A program made the position numbers and the translations under genes. Positions 30,846 through 40,146 of a stretch of DNA of 64,000 bases are shown in pieces. The DNA is from Phascolarctobacterium sp. ET69 (GTDB taxonomy: Bacteria; Bacillota; Negativicutes; Acidaminococcales; Acidaminococcaceae): positions 36,128 to 100,127 of the forward strand of contig NZ_JAMBLR010000006.1 in the NCBI RefSeq assembly GCF_023336935.1, in the 5' to 3' direction. Below the pieces are notes generated by a model. It did not search any database. It saw only the letters and a program-made list of their open reading frames with translations, and was not told the origin of the DNA. Every line of letters begins with the position of its first letter. The stretch's first letter is position 1.

Positions 30846-32138
30846 ATGAAAAAATCTTTAGTACTTGCAATGGCTATGGCTCTCGGCGTAACTGCATCCG
30901 CATATGCAGCTAACCCGTTCAGCGATGTACCGGCTGGCCACTGGGCTTATGACGCAGTTAACAAACTGGCAGCAGAAGGCGTAGTAGACGGTTATCCTGA
31001 CGGCACCTACGGCGGTGACAAGCTGATGACCCGTTATGAAATGGCACAGATCGTTGCTAAAGCTATGGCTAAAGGCGCAAACGTAGACAAACTGGCAGCA
31101 GAATTTGCTGACGAACTGGACAGCCTCGGCGTACGCGTAGCTAACCTTGAAAAGAAAGCTGACAATGTAAAAATCACCGGTCAGATCCGTGCTTCTTATC
31201 GCGATGTAAGCGGCGACCGTGATGGTCACGAAGGTAAACTTCGTACTCGTCTGTTCATTAATGGTCAGGTAAACGAAGACTGGACTTATACTGCTCGTTT
31301 GCAGAATGAACAAGTTTACAGCGATGAAGATGCAGAAGACGATGCAAAAGTAAACTGGGCATTCGTATCCGGCCGTGTTGGCGGCGTTAAAATGGATGCA
31401 GGCCGTATGGACTTTGTTCAGGGCGATGTACTTGATACCCGTGCAGATGGCGTAAAACTTGCTTATGGCAGCGATGTTAAAGTATTCGGCTGGGCTATGA
31501 AAGCTCTTAGCGATGATGTAGCTTCTTTGGCAATTGGTGATGAAGAAGTATTTACTAAAACGGAAATTGAGGATGGCGCTTCCTTAGTTGAAGATGGCGA
31601 CCGTTTCTATGTAGCAGGTGTTGAAGCTAATATTGGTGCTGTTAATACCGCTGTAAAATATTACAATGCTGATAACCTCCGCGATCAGGAAATTTGGGAA
31701 GTAGCTCTTAAAGGTGAAGTTGCAAAAGATTTGACCTTAAGAGGCAGCTGGTTCTATGGTGATTCTGATGGTTATGACGGAGTAGCTGATAGACTTAATG
31801 AATCTACTGATAACAATGGTTGGTTAGTAGGTCTTACTTATAAAGGTGCTAAAGCTTCTAAACCCGGTAGCTGGGGTTTGTATGCTAACTACAGTGATCG
31901 TCCGTTCTCCACTTATCTCGAACCTACTGTATTCAGCGGCGGCTATGCTGAATATCCTGATGGACTCGGCGCATTTACCACTGATGGTTACAAAGGTTTT
32001 GAAGTAGGTGCAAATGTAACCCTTGCTAAAAACATTGTAGCAGGTGTTAAATATGCAGACTTTGAAGGTCGTGAAGATAAAGGCCTTGGCACTCCGGATG
32101 CTCAGGTACTTTGGTCTGAAGTAATCTTCACTTTCTAA
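30846..32138 (+). CDS. SLH-domain outer-membrane porin (OmpM-like)
   Basis: 430 residues: signal peptide (cleavage at SAYA-ANP, residue 21), one SLH domain (about 24-75: NPFSDVPAGHWAYDAVNKLA, DGYPDGTYGGDKLMTRYEMA), a coiled-coil linker (about 80-110) and a beta-barrel region (about 115-430) of alternating strands ending in VIFTF, a C-terminal aromatic as in outer-membrane proteins. This is the Negativicutes OmpM design, in which SLH ties the outer membrane to modified peptidoglycan. Perfect GGGAGGA site; codon use is strongly biased, as in highly expressed genes. Confidence 0.92.
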   Translation: MKKSLVLAMAMALGVTASAYAANPFSDVPAGHWAYDAVNKLAAEGVVDGYPDGTYGGDKLMTRYEMAQIVAKAMAKGANVDKLAAEFADELDSLGVRVANLEKKADNVKITGQIRASYRDVSGDRDGHEGKLRTRLFINGQVNEDWTYTARLQNEQVYSDEDAEDDAKVNWAFVSGRVGGVKMDAGRMDFVQGDVLDTRADGVKLAYGSDVKVFGWAMKALSDDVASLAIGDEEVFTKTEIEDGASLVEDGDRFYVAGVEANIGAVNTAVKYYNADNLRDQEIWEVALKGEVAKDLTLRGSWFYGDSDGYDGVADRLNESTDNNGWLVGLTYKGAKASKPGSWGLYANYSDRPFSTYLEPTVFSGGYAEYPDGLGAFTTDGYKGFEVGANVTLAKNIVAGVKYADFEGREDKGLGTPDAQVLWSEVIFTF

Positions 32139-32157
32139 TTTAATAGTTAGAACTGTT

Positions 32158-32230
32158 AAAGCGGATGGCTTATGCCATCCGCTTTTTCTTTACAAAAAAA
32201 TGGCGGATAAAATCCGCCATTTTTTATCAT
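32158..32230. terminator. Two adjacent terminators between convergent genes
   Basis: First, AAAGCGGATGGC-TTAT-GCCATCCGCTTT at 32158-32185 then T-run (for the porin). Second, AAAAATGGCGGAT-AAA-ATCCGCCATTTTTT at about 32196-32226, which can work in both directions. Confidence 0.9.
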
Positions 32231-32253
32231 AACTTAATATTTAATATTAAATT

Positions 32254-33168
32254 TTAAATATGTGCTGCACTTACTTTTACGCTGTAGCCCATAACATAAT
32301 CCAGCATTTCTACCGGTACCATGGTTACGCCGTCGATAAGTTCAGGTTTGTTTTGCAGCTTAATGCGCATACGCTGTTTACCGTACTCATTGCTGTTAAT
32401 TGTGCATACTGCGCTGCGCGGGCCGTCATAAACAACTGCGGTTTGTGCGTCCTGATTCCATGTTACGGTATAGCCAAGTGCTTCCGCTACGGCGCGCAGA
32501 GGAACATATAAAGTGTTGTTTTTGTTTACAAGTTTAACGTCGGCAAGTTCTTTGCCGTTTAAAGCAATTACTCCGGCCGTTGTGCTGATGTTAATATCAG
32601 CAAGGCCCTGCTGCAATAAAACGGCTTTGGTTGCAGTAGCCTGTCCGGGCAAACTTAAGGTAGAAATTTCATACCATAACAGCATTTTGTCGCCCGGTTT
32701 AAGTTCGGCAGCTTCCGGGTAAACTTCCGGCAGCAGGGTAACGTATTGTGTTTCGTTAACGTTAAGCACGCGCACGCTGCCGTCTTCACGCGGTTCTACT
32801 TTGCCGATATTAAAATAGGTAAAGGTGGGGCGGCTGTCTTCCGGGCCGGAAACAATGGCATCCGCTTTTCCCTGCGGCGGCAGGCTGCGCGTTAAAGCAG
32901 GTCCGTACCAGGTGCTGACATGCCCGTCTTTTTTTACATCATTGGCGCCAAGATAATAGCCGGTACCGCTTTGCAGTATATAGGTGTTGTCCGTAATATG
33001 CAGGGCAACGCTGTCGAACGGTTTATTGCTGTTTTTTACGGTAATCATGCTGCCGGTATTTTCCGTTACGGTTCCGGACATTTGCAGTTCCTTCGGCACA
33101 TTCTGCGCCGCCATGGCACTGCCGCTTAACGTAAGCAGGCACAGTGCCGCTATAAGCATTTTCTTCAT
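32254..33168 (-). CDS. Secreted protein with copper amine oxidase N-terminal-like (stalk) domain
   Basis: 304 residues from the ATG at 33168, which has an AGGAG site; upstream in-frame codons run through non-coding DNA. Signal peptide to about residue 20 (GSAMA-AQN). A beta-rich middle part (about 25-190) precedes a domain with KNNTLYVPLRAVAEALGYTVTWNQDAQTA, shown here only in part, typical of the copper amine oxidase N-domain found in many Firmicute surface proteins. There is no enzyme domain; a binding or envelope structural role is likely. Confidence 0.8.
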   Translation of the reverse strand: MKKMLIAALCLLTLSGSAMAAQNVPKELQMSGTVTENTGSMITVKNSNKPFDSVALHITDNTYILQSGTGYYLGANDVKKDGHVSTWYGPALTRSLPPQGKADAIVSGPEDSRPTFTYFNIGKVEPREDGSVRVLNVNETQYVTLLPEVYPEAAELKPGDKMLLWYEISTLSLPGQATATKAVLLQQGLADINISTTAGVIALNGKELADVKLVNKNNTLYVPLRAVAEALGYTVTWNQDAQTAVVYDGPRSAVCTINSNEYGKQRMRIKLQNKPELIDGVTMVPVEMLDYVMGYSVKVSAAHI

Positions 33169-33376
33169 TTTATGCAGCTCCTTTAATGTATAAACTAAAA
33201 ATATTATAGCATGTATACGCCTTCCTGTTCCAGTATGTTGCAAAGAGTTTGCAAAAGTGTAAAATTTGTGATAAGAGTTAAAAAATATATTACCAAAAAG
33301 AGGATTTTTGAAAGATATAGAGTATACTAATAATATATATGGTATTTTATGGGTTAAATTAAAGCGGCAGAAGGGG

Positions 33377-34039
33377 ATGAGAACAATTTCTTTAAGTACA
33401 AGGCAAAAGCGTATAGCTGAGATTGTAAGACAGGACGGACCGATTACCGGCGAACATATTGCAGAAAGACTTAATGTTACGCGCGCTGCCTTGCGCAGTG
33501 ATTTGGCCATTTTGGTGATGGGCGGCATTTTGGACGCAAGGCCTAAAGTAGGGTATTTTTACACCGGAAAAAACACCCTCGGTATGCTGATGGAAGAAAT
33601 TTCCGGTATCTGCGTGCGCGATTTGCAGTCTGTGCCGGTTGCCGTCAACCACGATAAGAGTGCTTACGAAGCGGTTATAACAATGTTTCTGGAAGATGTG
33701 GGAACGGTATTTGTTATTGACGATGCCGGATTGCTGGCCGGTGTTGTTTCGCGTAAAGATTTGTTGAAGGCTGCTATCAATAATAATTATAACCTGCGCG
33801 AAGTACCGGTTGTTATGGTAATGACGCCGCTTTCCAAATTAATTGTTGTAACTCCGGAAGATTCTGTGGCAGCTGCTGCCCGGAAGATTATTGATAATGA
33901 AATTGACTGCCTGCCGGTTGTGCGCTGTATAGAAGAAGGCAGCCGCAGCTACGAGGTTGTGGGCAGAATTACAAAAACTAATTTTACGCGTCTGCTTGTA
34001 GATTTGGCAGAGGGCAAAGGGGGCAATTATCATAGCTAA
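33377..34039 (+). CDS. CcpN/YqzB-type transcriptional repressor (HTH plus CBS pair)
   Basis: About 220 residues. HTH at the N-terminus with GPITGEHIAERLNVTRAALRSDL, then GYFYTGK and two CBS repeats (about 75-215: VGTVFVIDDAGLLAGVVSRKDLL and CLPVVR). CcpN in Bacillus represses gluconeogenic genes and senses nucleotides through CBS. As in Bacillus it is followed directly by the PPDK regulator gene. Start is uncertain: ATG 33377 gives the usual family N-terminus but its AGAAGGGG site is very close; TTG 33308 is the other option. Confidence 0.88.
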   Translation: MRTISLSTRQKRIAEIVRQDGPITGEHIAERLNVTRAALRSDLAILVMGGILDARPKVGYFYTGKNTLGMLMEEISGICVRDLQSVPVAVNHDKSAYEAVITMFLEDVGTVFVIDDAGLLAGVVSRKDLLKAAINNNYNLREVPVVMVMTPLSKLIVVTPEDSVAAAARKIIDNEIDCLPVVRCIEEGSRSYEVVGRITKTNFTRLLVDLAEGKGGNYHS

Positions 34040-34853
34040 GACACCGGTTATTTATGCTGTGTCCGATTCTATCGGCGAAACTGCCGAATCGGTTGTAAAG
34101 GCTACAACCAGCCAGTTTGTACAGGAAAAATTTGACATTATCCGCGTTCCTTATATTAAAGATGCTCAGCAGGTTGAAAAAATACTTGAAGAAGCTAAAG
34201 AAAGCGGCGGCATTGTTTGCTATACTATCGTATCGCCGGAACTGCGCGAGCATATTATGCAGAAGGCAATGGAACTTGACGTTGAAGTTATTGACGTTTT
34301 GGGGCCAATGCTGAAGGCCATTGAAAAAACTTCCGGGCTTTTGCCTAAAAACCAGGCAGGCCTTATCCATGCTTTGGACCACGAATATTTTAAGCGTGTT
34401 GAAGCAATTGAGTTTGCTGTTAAATATGACGACGGCAAGAACCCGCTGGGACTTTTAAAGGCAGACGTTGTGCTGATTGGCGTAAGCCGCACCAGTAAAA
34501 CGCCGCTGAGCATGTACCTTGCACACAAGCAGCTTAAAGTTGCCAACGTGCCGCTGGTGCCGGAAATTGCTCCGCCGGAAGAACTTTTCAAAGTTCCTCC
34601 CCATAAAATTATTGGCCTGTTGATTGACCCGTTTAAATTAAACGAGATACGCAGCGAGCGTTTAAAAACCATGGGGCTGAGCGACGGCGCAAATTACGCG
34701 GATGTAAGGCGTATCAGCGAAGAACTGGAATACGCCAAAGCCATTATGCGCCGCGTACACTGCAAAATCATTAATGTATCGAACCGTGCTATTGAAGAAA
34801 CAGCCGGCATCATACTTGATTACGTACAGAAAAACAGAGACAGGAACATATAA
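34032..34853 (+). CDS. Pyruvate, phosphate dikinase regulatory protein (kinase/phosphorylase)
   Basis: About 273 residues of the DUF299/PpsR family, the bifunctional enzyme that inactivates PPDK with ADP and reactivates it with phosphate. Motifs: VSDSIGETAESVVKA near the N-terminus and the P-loop-like GVSRTSKTPLSMYLA. The first common start, GTG 34059, would remove the conserved first strand. An AUA at 34032 lies 8 nt after AAAGGGGG and gives a protein beginning MAKTPVIYAVSDS, the expected family N-terminus; AUU 34026 and AUC 34029 are other options. It overlaps the end of the ccpN-like gene. Confidence 0.88.
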   Translation: MAKTPVIYAVSDSIGETAESVVKATTSQFVQEKFDIIRVPYIKDAQQVEKILEEAKESGGIVCYTIVSPELREHIMQKAMELDVEVIDVLGPMLKAIEKTSGLLPKNQAGLIHALDHEYFKRVEAIEFAVKYDDGKNPLGLLKADVVLIGVSRTSKTPLSMYLAHKQLKVANVPLVPEIAPPEELFKVPPHKIIGLLIDPFKLNEIRSERLKTMGLSDGANYADVRRISEELEYAKAIMRRVHCKIINVSNRAIEETAGIILDYVQKNRDRNI

Positions 34854-34854
34854 A

Positions 34855-34883
34855 AATAACCCCCGTTTTAACGGGGGTTATTT
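34855..34883. terminator. Bidirectional terminator
   Basis: Perfect AATAACCCCCG-TTTT-CGGGGGTTATT type hairpin between two convergent genes. Confidence 0.9.
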
Positions 34884-34892
34884 AGGCTGGCG

Positions 34893-35363
34893 TTATAAAA
34901 ATTTTTTATCGCGTACATTATAGGTTAAATCACCTGTGTGCGGCGTGCCGTTAACGGTAACATTCCCGGAGAAAACAGCGTTTTTGGTTTTCCAGTTAAA
35001 GCTGCCGTTATCGGCGGTAATACGCAGGTTATCCTGGGTAAAAACCATGTTGCCGTTTACATAAGCAGTGCGTTCATTGCCCTTAACTTCAACGGAATCG
35101 CAGTCAAAATGTATTCCGGTGGGCTTGTCGGTAAGGCTGATATTGCCCTGTGCATGAACCTCCAGCTGATACAGGTAAACCTGCGCAGCATCGCCGTCAA
35201 TAACGCGGTCGCCTAAATCCACGTGTACGTGCCCTTTTAAATCGTAAACTCCCGTAAAGGGGTTAAAAGTCTGGCTGTCGCTGGAAATATCCGGCTGGGC
35301 AGCAAAAGCCGAAGGTATAAACAAAAACATCAGCATAAATAAAACTGCAAAAATTCTTTTCAT
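34893..35363 (-). CDS. LptA/OstA-like periplasmic protein
   Basis: 156 residues: signal peptide (to about residue 22, SAFA-AQP) and one OstA/LptA-type domain of repeating beta strands (GVYDLKGHVHVDLGDRVIDGD; VEVKGNERTAYVNGNMVF; AVFSGNVTVNG). LptA chains form the periplasmic bridge that carries lipopolysaccharide to the outer membrane, so the gene supports a diderm envelope. It is isolated here from other lpt genes; whether it carries LPS or is a paralogue is open. Divergent from the dGTPase gene. Confidence 0.82.
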   Translation of the reverse strand: MKRIFAVLFMLMFLFIPSAFAAQPDISSDSQTFNPFTGVYDLKGHVHVDLGDRVIDGDAAQVYLYQLEVHAQGNISLTDKPTGIHFDCDSVEVKGNERTAYVNGNMVFTQDNLRITADNGSFNWKTKNAVFSGNVTVNGTPHTGDLTYNVRDKKFL

Positions 35364-35456
35364 TGTAAAAACCTCTTTATTTTATGAATATACTATTATT
35401 ATAGACTTTGGCGCGCCGGGCGGCAAGGCAGATTAAGTGAAATAAAGGTGAAAGAA

Positions 35457-36443
35457 ATGGTTATAAGAAAGTTGATAGAAGCTACAGAAGAAAAGATTTT
35501 GGCGCCATGGGCACAAAAAAGTGCTGCTGCCGTGCGTGAGCACGAAGAAGAACCAGATGACCTGCGCACTGTTTATCAGCGCGACAGGGACAGAATTATT
35601 CACAGCATGGCTTTTAGAAAATTAAAGCATAAAACGCAGGTTTATCTGAACCCGGGCGACCATTACCGTACGCGGCTTACGCACAGCATGGAAGTATCGC
35701 AGATTGCAAGGACAATAGCCCGTGCGCTGCGCTTAAATGAAGATTTAACGGAAGCGGCGGCGCTGGGGCACGATTTGGGGCATACGCCCTTCGGGCATGC
35801 GGGCGAACGTGCCATTAACGCTTATACGGGGCATTTTAAGCATAACGAGCAAAGCTTGCGGGTGGTAAAATATTACGGACGTGAAGGGCGCGGGCTGAAT
35901 TTAACTTTGGATGTATGTGATGCCATTGTTAACCATACGGGCGATACTTTGCCGAAAACGCTGGAAGGGCAGATAGTGCGCCGCTGTGACCGTATAGCCT
36001 ATTTATGCCATGATTTTGACGATGGCTGCAAAGTTGGGATTATAGGGCCGGATAAACTGCCGGGCATTGTTGCAATGCGCCTCGGCACAAAACCGAGCCA
36101 GATTCTTGACATTCTTGTACGCAATGTGGTGGAAAGTTCGGCAGGAAAACAGATTGTCAGCATGGACAAATATTATGAAGAAGCAATGGATGAATTCCGC
36201 TGCTTTATGTTTGACTATGTTTATCTTTCGCCGCCGCTGAAAAATGAACACCGCAAGGCAGAACATGTTGTAACCACGCTTTTGGATTTGTATATGCACC
36301 GCCCGGAAATGCTGCCGCAGGAATATGCCGTTAACGTGGAAAGACACGGCTTGCAGCAGGTTGTGGTTGATTATATTGCCAGCCTGACGGACGCGGCTGC
36401 CGTACAGCAGTTCAGCAGGCATTATTTGCCTGTTATTATTTAA
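35457..36443 (+). CDS. dgt: dGTP triphosphohydrolase-like protein
   Basis: About 328 residues of the dGTPase HD family. RDRDRIIHSMAFRKLKHKTQV at the N-terminus, RTRLTHSMEV, and the metal-binding GHDLGHTPFGHAGE are diagnostic; length matches the short bacterial type 2 branch. It hydrolyses dNTPs to nucleoside and triphosphate. ATG 35457 follows AAAGG with 8-bp spacing; GTG 35448 overlaps that site. It precedes dnaG-rpoD, the usual Firmicute order. Confidence 0.88.
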   Translation: MVIRKLIEATEEKILAPWAQKSAAAVREHEEEPDDLRTVYQRDRDRIIHSMAFRKLKHKTQVYLNPGDHYRTRLTHSMEVSQIARTIARALRLNEDLTEAAALGHDLGHTPFGHAGERAINAYTGHFKHNEQSLRVVKYYGREGRGLNLTLDVCDAIVNHTGDTLPKTLEGQIVRRCDRIAYLCHDFDDGCKVGIIGPDKLPGIVAMRLGTKPSQILDILVRNVVESSAGKQIVSMDKYYEEAMDEFRCFMFDYVYLSPPLKNEHRKAEHVVTTLLDLYMHRPEMLPQEYAVNVERHGLQQVVVDYIASLTDAAAVQQFSRHYLPVII

Positions 36444-36545
36444 TGTAGCGAAAAATAAATTATCGTCAATAAAAAAGAGGATTTTCTGTTTATATATTGA
36501 ATATAAATAAAACAGATGATATTTAAAGTGACGGGAGCAAGGCAA

Positions 36546-38330
36546 ATGAGCAGTATGTTTGATGATTTTAAAGAGCAGGTCCGCTCACAGGCAAATATCG
36601 TCGAAATAGTATCGGAATATGTACCGCTGAAAAAACGCGGCAGCAGCTATTGGGGCTGCTGTCCTTTTCATGGCGAAAAAACGCCGTCTTTTTCCGTATC
36701 GCCGGATAAGAATTTTTTTTATTGCTTTGGCTGCCATGCAGGCGGCGATGTTTTTACCTTTATAATGAAGGAAGAAAACTGCACCTTTCAGGAAGCATTA
36801 AAAATTCTGGCCAATAAACTTGGCATACCGGTTCCGGAGCGCGAAAAAACACGGCAGGAAATTGAACGCGAAAAAGAAACAAAGGAAATTATTGCCGCCA
36901 ACGAACTGGCAACACGTTTTTATCAGGCCTGCCTTACAAAAAGCGAGTTTGGCAAACTGGCGCAGCGTTATCTTGCGGGCAGGGGCATTACGCCGGAAAT
37001 TATCGAAAAATTTTCTATCGGCGTGTCGCTGCCGGGTTATACTTCGCTTGTAAAAGCGCTTGGCAAACGCGGCTGCCGCGAGGAGCTGCTGATAAAGGCG
37101 GGGCTTGCCGTTAAAGGGCGTAACGGCGCTTACGATAAATTCCGCGGCAGGGTTATGATACCCATTGAAGATGCACGCGGGCATGTGGTTGGTTTTGGCG
37201 GGCGCATTCTGCAAAATAATGCCGAAGCAGCCAAATATATGAATACCGCCGAAACCGAATGGTTTAATAAACGTACATTGTTGTTTGGCCTGCACGCGGC
37301 AATTAAAGAAATAAAAAGCAGGCGTCAGGCAATTATTGTTGAAGGCTATATGGACGCAATAAGCCTTCATGCCGCCGGTATCGGCTGGGCTGTGGCTTCA
37401 ATGGGCACGGCATTTTCGGCAGAGCAGGCAAAACTTTTGGCGCGCGTATGTGATGAAGTTGTGTTTTCGTACGACAGTGACGAAGCCGGGCAGCGCGCTG
37501 ATATGAGGGCTGTAAGCATAGCACGCGCGGCGGGGCTGAGGGTTAAAGTTCTGGCAGTGCCAGACGGCAAAGACCCGGATGAATTTGTGCGCAGGCACGG
37601 CACAGAGGCCTATCTTGAATTAGTCAAAAACGCTGCTGACGGCATTGACTTTCAGATGCGGCAGGTAATAGCGCAAAATAATGTTTCAAATTTAGCAGGA
37701 AAAGTGGAAGCGGTGTCGAATATACTACCATTCCTGTTAGAATGTAAAAATGATATAGAAGTGGCAGGGTATATACGCAAATTAGCCCAGCTGCTGACAA
37801 TAGATGAAAGCCTTATCATAAGCGAATACCGCAAAATGAGCCGCAAAAGCGGCAGCCAGGGGCATGTGCCTCTGCCGGTGCAGCCAAAAGCAGTGCGTGC
37901 GGCCGCACCGGATGACGAAGCGGAACAGCAGCTGTTGAACATACTTGCAAAAAATATCAGCCTTCTGCCCGTATACAGGGATGAAATAGCCAAAGCCGGA
38001 TTCAAGTCACCGGAACATCAGGAAATTTATTCATCACTGACGGGAATGCTGGAAAATATGCCGCAGGATGTTACAGCTGAACTTTTCAGGGTGTTAAGCC
38101 CAGAGGCTTCAACGGCTTTTGCAGCGATAATGGCGAAAAATGTGCAGCCCGGCGATGAAGAAAAACTTATTGCCGACTGCATACGTATGATGAATAAAAG
38201 CAGGCTGGAGGCTTTATATGAAAAGCACCGGCTGCTTGCGGATGAATATGAACGTTTGGGGGACAGCCGCTTTTTGCAGGAACTTGCAGAAAGCCAGAAG
38301 ATAAAAGATGCTATTAAAAATTTGTATTGA
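36546..38330 (+). CDS. dnaG: DNA primase
   Basis: 594 residues. CHC2 zinc domain ([12 protein letters not shown] ... [10 protein letters not shown], about 38-65), catalytic core (about 120-245), TOPRIM domain with [12 protein letters not shown] and [13 protein letters not shown] (about 255-340), and a C-terminal helicase-binding part. It makes RNA primers at the replication fork. ATG at 36546 is preceded by GGGAGCAAGG. Its stop lies 38 bp before the rpoD ATG, forming the conserved dnaG-rpoD macromolecular synthesis operon. Confidence 0.96.
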   Translation: MSSMFDDFKEQVRSQANIVEIVSEYVPLKKRGSSYWGCCPFHGEKTPSFSVSPDKNFFYCFGCHAGGDVFTFIMKEENCTFQEALKILANKLGIPVPEREKTRQEIEREKETKEIIAANELATRFYQACLTKSEFGKLAQRYLAGRGITPEIIEKFSIGVSLPGYTSLVKALGKRGCREELLIKAGLAVKGRNGAYDKFRGRVMIPIEDARGHVVGFGGRILQNNAEAAKYMNTAETEWFNKRTLLFGLHAAIKEIKSRRQAIIVEGYMDAISLHAAGIGWAVASMGTAFSAEQAKLLARVCDEVVFSYDSDEAGQRADMRAVSIARAAGLRVKVLAVPDGKDPDEFVRRHGTEAYLELVKNAADGIDFQMRQVIAQNNVSNLAGKVEAVSNILPFLLECKNDIEVAGYIRKLAQLLTIDESLIISEYRKMSRKSGSQGHVPLPVQPKAVRAAAPDDEAEQQLLNILAKNISLLPVYRDEIAKAGFKSPEHQEIYSSLTGMLENMPQDVTAELFRVLSPEASTAFAAIMAKNVQPGDEEKLIADCIRMMNKSRLEALYEKHRLLADEYERLGDSRFLQELAESQKIKDAIKNLY

Positions 38331-38368
38331 AATGGTTAAAGCAGTTTATCACGAAGGGAGGGAACACC

Positions 38369-39955
38369 ATGGCTAATACAAAAATACCGTCCGAGCAGGT
38401 TGAGGAATTATTGTCTAAAGGAAAATCACATGGCGGTGTTCTCACTTATCGTGAAATTATGGACTCCATGCAGAACGCTGAAGACATGAGCGCCGACGAT
38501 ATGGACAGCATGTATGAACTGATTGCCCAGAAAGGCATTGATGTTGTTGACGACGCTAACGACGACCTTGACCTGGAGCCGGAAGCAGTAAGTGAAGCCG
38601 ACGAAATAAACGAGGCCGAGCTTGCCAATATGAGCGTGCCCGAAGGCGTAAGCATTGACGACCCGGTTCGCATGTACCTGAAAGAAATAGGGCGAGTGCC
38701 TCTTTTGGTTGGCGAAGACGAAGTTAAGCTTGCCAAACGCATGGACAAGGGCAAACAGGCTTACAGGCTTCTGCACGGCACAAGGCACGGCGTGGTTGCG
38801 CCCGTATATACCGGCAAAGATTCCACGCAGGAACTTATTGCCAAAGCACGCGAACTTATTAAAGACGAAAAAACAATCTGCGATTTGCGCAGCATAACCA
38901 AAGCGCTGCAATTTATTGAAGCGAGAGAAAAAAGCGGTAACCCCTGCACAATAGAAGAATATAAAGCACTTGTTGCCGATTTTACCCGCGACGAATGCAT
39001 GCGCCTGCACAAACTTTTGCAGGATGAACATATAACCATAAGCGGCAGCGAAAAAGTAACTCCCGATGCACATACCAGTGATAAAGAAATTCATTCGCTG
39101 TTTGATTTAAAAACCATTCTGGAAGAAGTTAAGCGCCGCCTGCCGGAAGAAAAAGATACGGCTGTTTTTGATGCTTACCTTGAAATTGAGGACGATTACA
39201 AAAAACTGCTGGAAGAAGTTTATGAGCAGGGTGAAGAAGCAAAACGCTGCCTGTCGGAAGCAAACCTGCGCCTTGTTGTAAGCATTGCCAAACGTTATGT
39301 AGGGCGCGGCATGCTGTTCCTTGACCTGATTCAGGAAGGCAATCTCGGCCTTATTAAAGCAGTTGAAAAATTCGATTACAATAAAGGCTTTAAATTCAGT
39401 ACCTATGCAACATGGTGGATACGCCAGGCCATTACAAGGGCTATTGCCGACCAGGCGCGTACTATCCGCATTCCTGTGCATATGGTGGAAACCATTAATA
39501 AACTTATCCGCGTATCGCGCCAGCTTTTGCAGGAACTGGGCCGTGAGCCGCAGCCGGAAGAAATTGCCAAGGAAATGGACACTTCCGTTGACCGTGTGCG
39601 TGAAATTATGAAAATTGCCCAGGAACCGGTATCGCTGGAAACTCCTATCGGTGAAGAAGAAGATTCGCATTTGGGCGATTTTATTGAGGACCATGACGCA
39701 CCGGCACCTGCTGATGCTGCTTCGTTTACGCTTCTGCGCGAGCAGCTTGACGAAGTGCTGGAAACATTGACGGTACGCGAGAAGAAAGTACTGGAACTGC
39801 GCTTTGGCCTTGAGGACGGACGCAGCCGTACCCTGGAAGAAGTAGGGCAGCATTTTGGCGTAACACGTGAACGTATCCGCCAGATTGAAGCCAAGGCTCT
39901 GAGAAAATTAAGGCATCCGAGCCGCAGCAAACGCCTGAAAGATTTTCTTGAATAG
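38369..39955 (+). CDS. rpoD: Primary sigma factor RpoD with an inserted non-conserved region
   Basis: 528 residues, longer than the ~370 of Bacillus SigA. Region 1.1-like N-terminus, region 1.2 with [17 protein letters not shown] (about 97-113), then about 150 extra residues (roughly 130-285) before region 2 ([36 protein letters not shown]), region 3, and region 4 with [20 protein letters not shown]. The insert resembles in position the non-conserved region of proteobacterial sigma-70. ATG 38369 follows AAGGGAGG. Confidence 0.95.
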   Translation: MANTKIPSEQVEELLSKGKSHGGVLTYREIMDSMQNAEDMSADDMDSMYELIAQKGIDVVDDANDDLDLEPEAVSEADEINEAELANMSVPEGVSIDDPVRMYLKEIGRVPLLVGEDEVKLAKRMDKGKQAYRLLHGTRHGVVAPVYTGKDSTQELIAKARELIKDEKTICDLRSITKALQFIEAREKSGNPCTIEEYKALVADFTRDECMRLHKLLQDEHITISGSEKVTPDAHTSDKEIHSLFDLKTILEEVKRRLPEEKDTAVFDAYLEIEDDYKKLLEEVYEQGEEAKRCLSEANLRLVVSIAKRYVGRGMLFLDLIQEGNLGLIKAVEKFDYNKGFKFSTYATWWIRQAITRAIADQARTIRIPVHMVETINKLIRVSRQLLQELGREPQPEEIAKEMDTSVDRVREIMKIAQEPVSLETPIGEEEDSHLGDFIEDHDAPAPADAASFTLLREQLDEVLETLTVREKKVLELRFGLEDGRSRTLEEVGQHFGVTRERIRQIEAKALRKLRHPSRSKRLKDFLE

Positions 39956-39984
39956 TTGACAATATATACTAACTTTAGTAAAAT
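39956..39984 (+). promoter_or_regulatory. tRNA promoter
   Basis: TTGACA at 39956-39961 (overlapping the end of rpoD), 17-bp spacer, TAAAAT at 39979-39984; start near 39991, 22 nt before the tRNA. Confidence 0.82.
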
Positions 39985-40012
39985 ATTACTGTTGGCTAAT
40001 TGCCATCAGCTT

Positions 40013-40087
40013 GGGCCTATAGCTCAGTGGTAGAGCCATCGGCTCATAACCGATTGGTCGTAGGTTCGAATCCTACTGGGCCCACCA
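40013..40087 (+). tRNA. tRNA with CAU anticodon (tRNA-Ile2 or elongator tRNA-Met)
   Basis: 75 nt with encoded CCA. Acceptor GGGCCTA pairs with TGGGCCC (one U-G), anticodon stem ATCGG/CCGAT with loop CTCATAA (anticodon CAT), T arm GTAGG-TTCGAAT-CCTAC. G1-C72 pairing excludes initiator tRNA. The variable and T-arm bases resemble Firmicute tRNA-Ile2, whose C34 is changed to lysidine by TilS, so it probably reads AUA, but elongator Met cannot be excluded. Confidence 0.95.
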
Positions 40088-40096
40088 ATCCAAAAA

Positions 40097-40127
40097 CAAG
40101 ACGCAGATTTCGGTCTGCGTCTTTTTG
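40097..40127 (+). terminator. tRNA terminator
   Basis: AGACGCAGA-TTTCGG-TCTGCGTCT followed by TTTT; the A-run on the left lets it serve the convergent permease gene too. Confidence 0.9.
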
Positions 40128-40146
40128 TATATCCGGAAGGTTTTAC

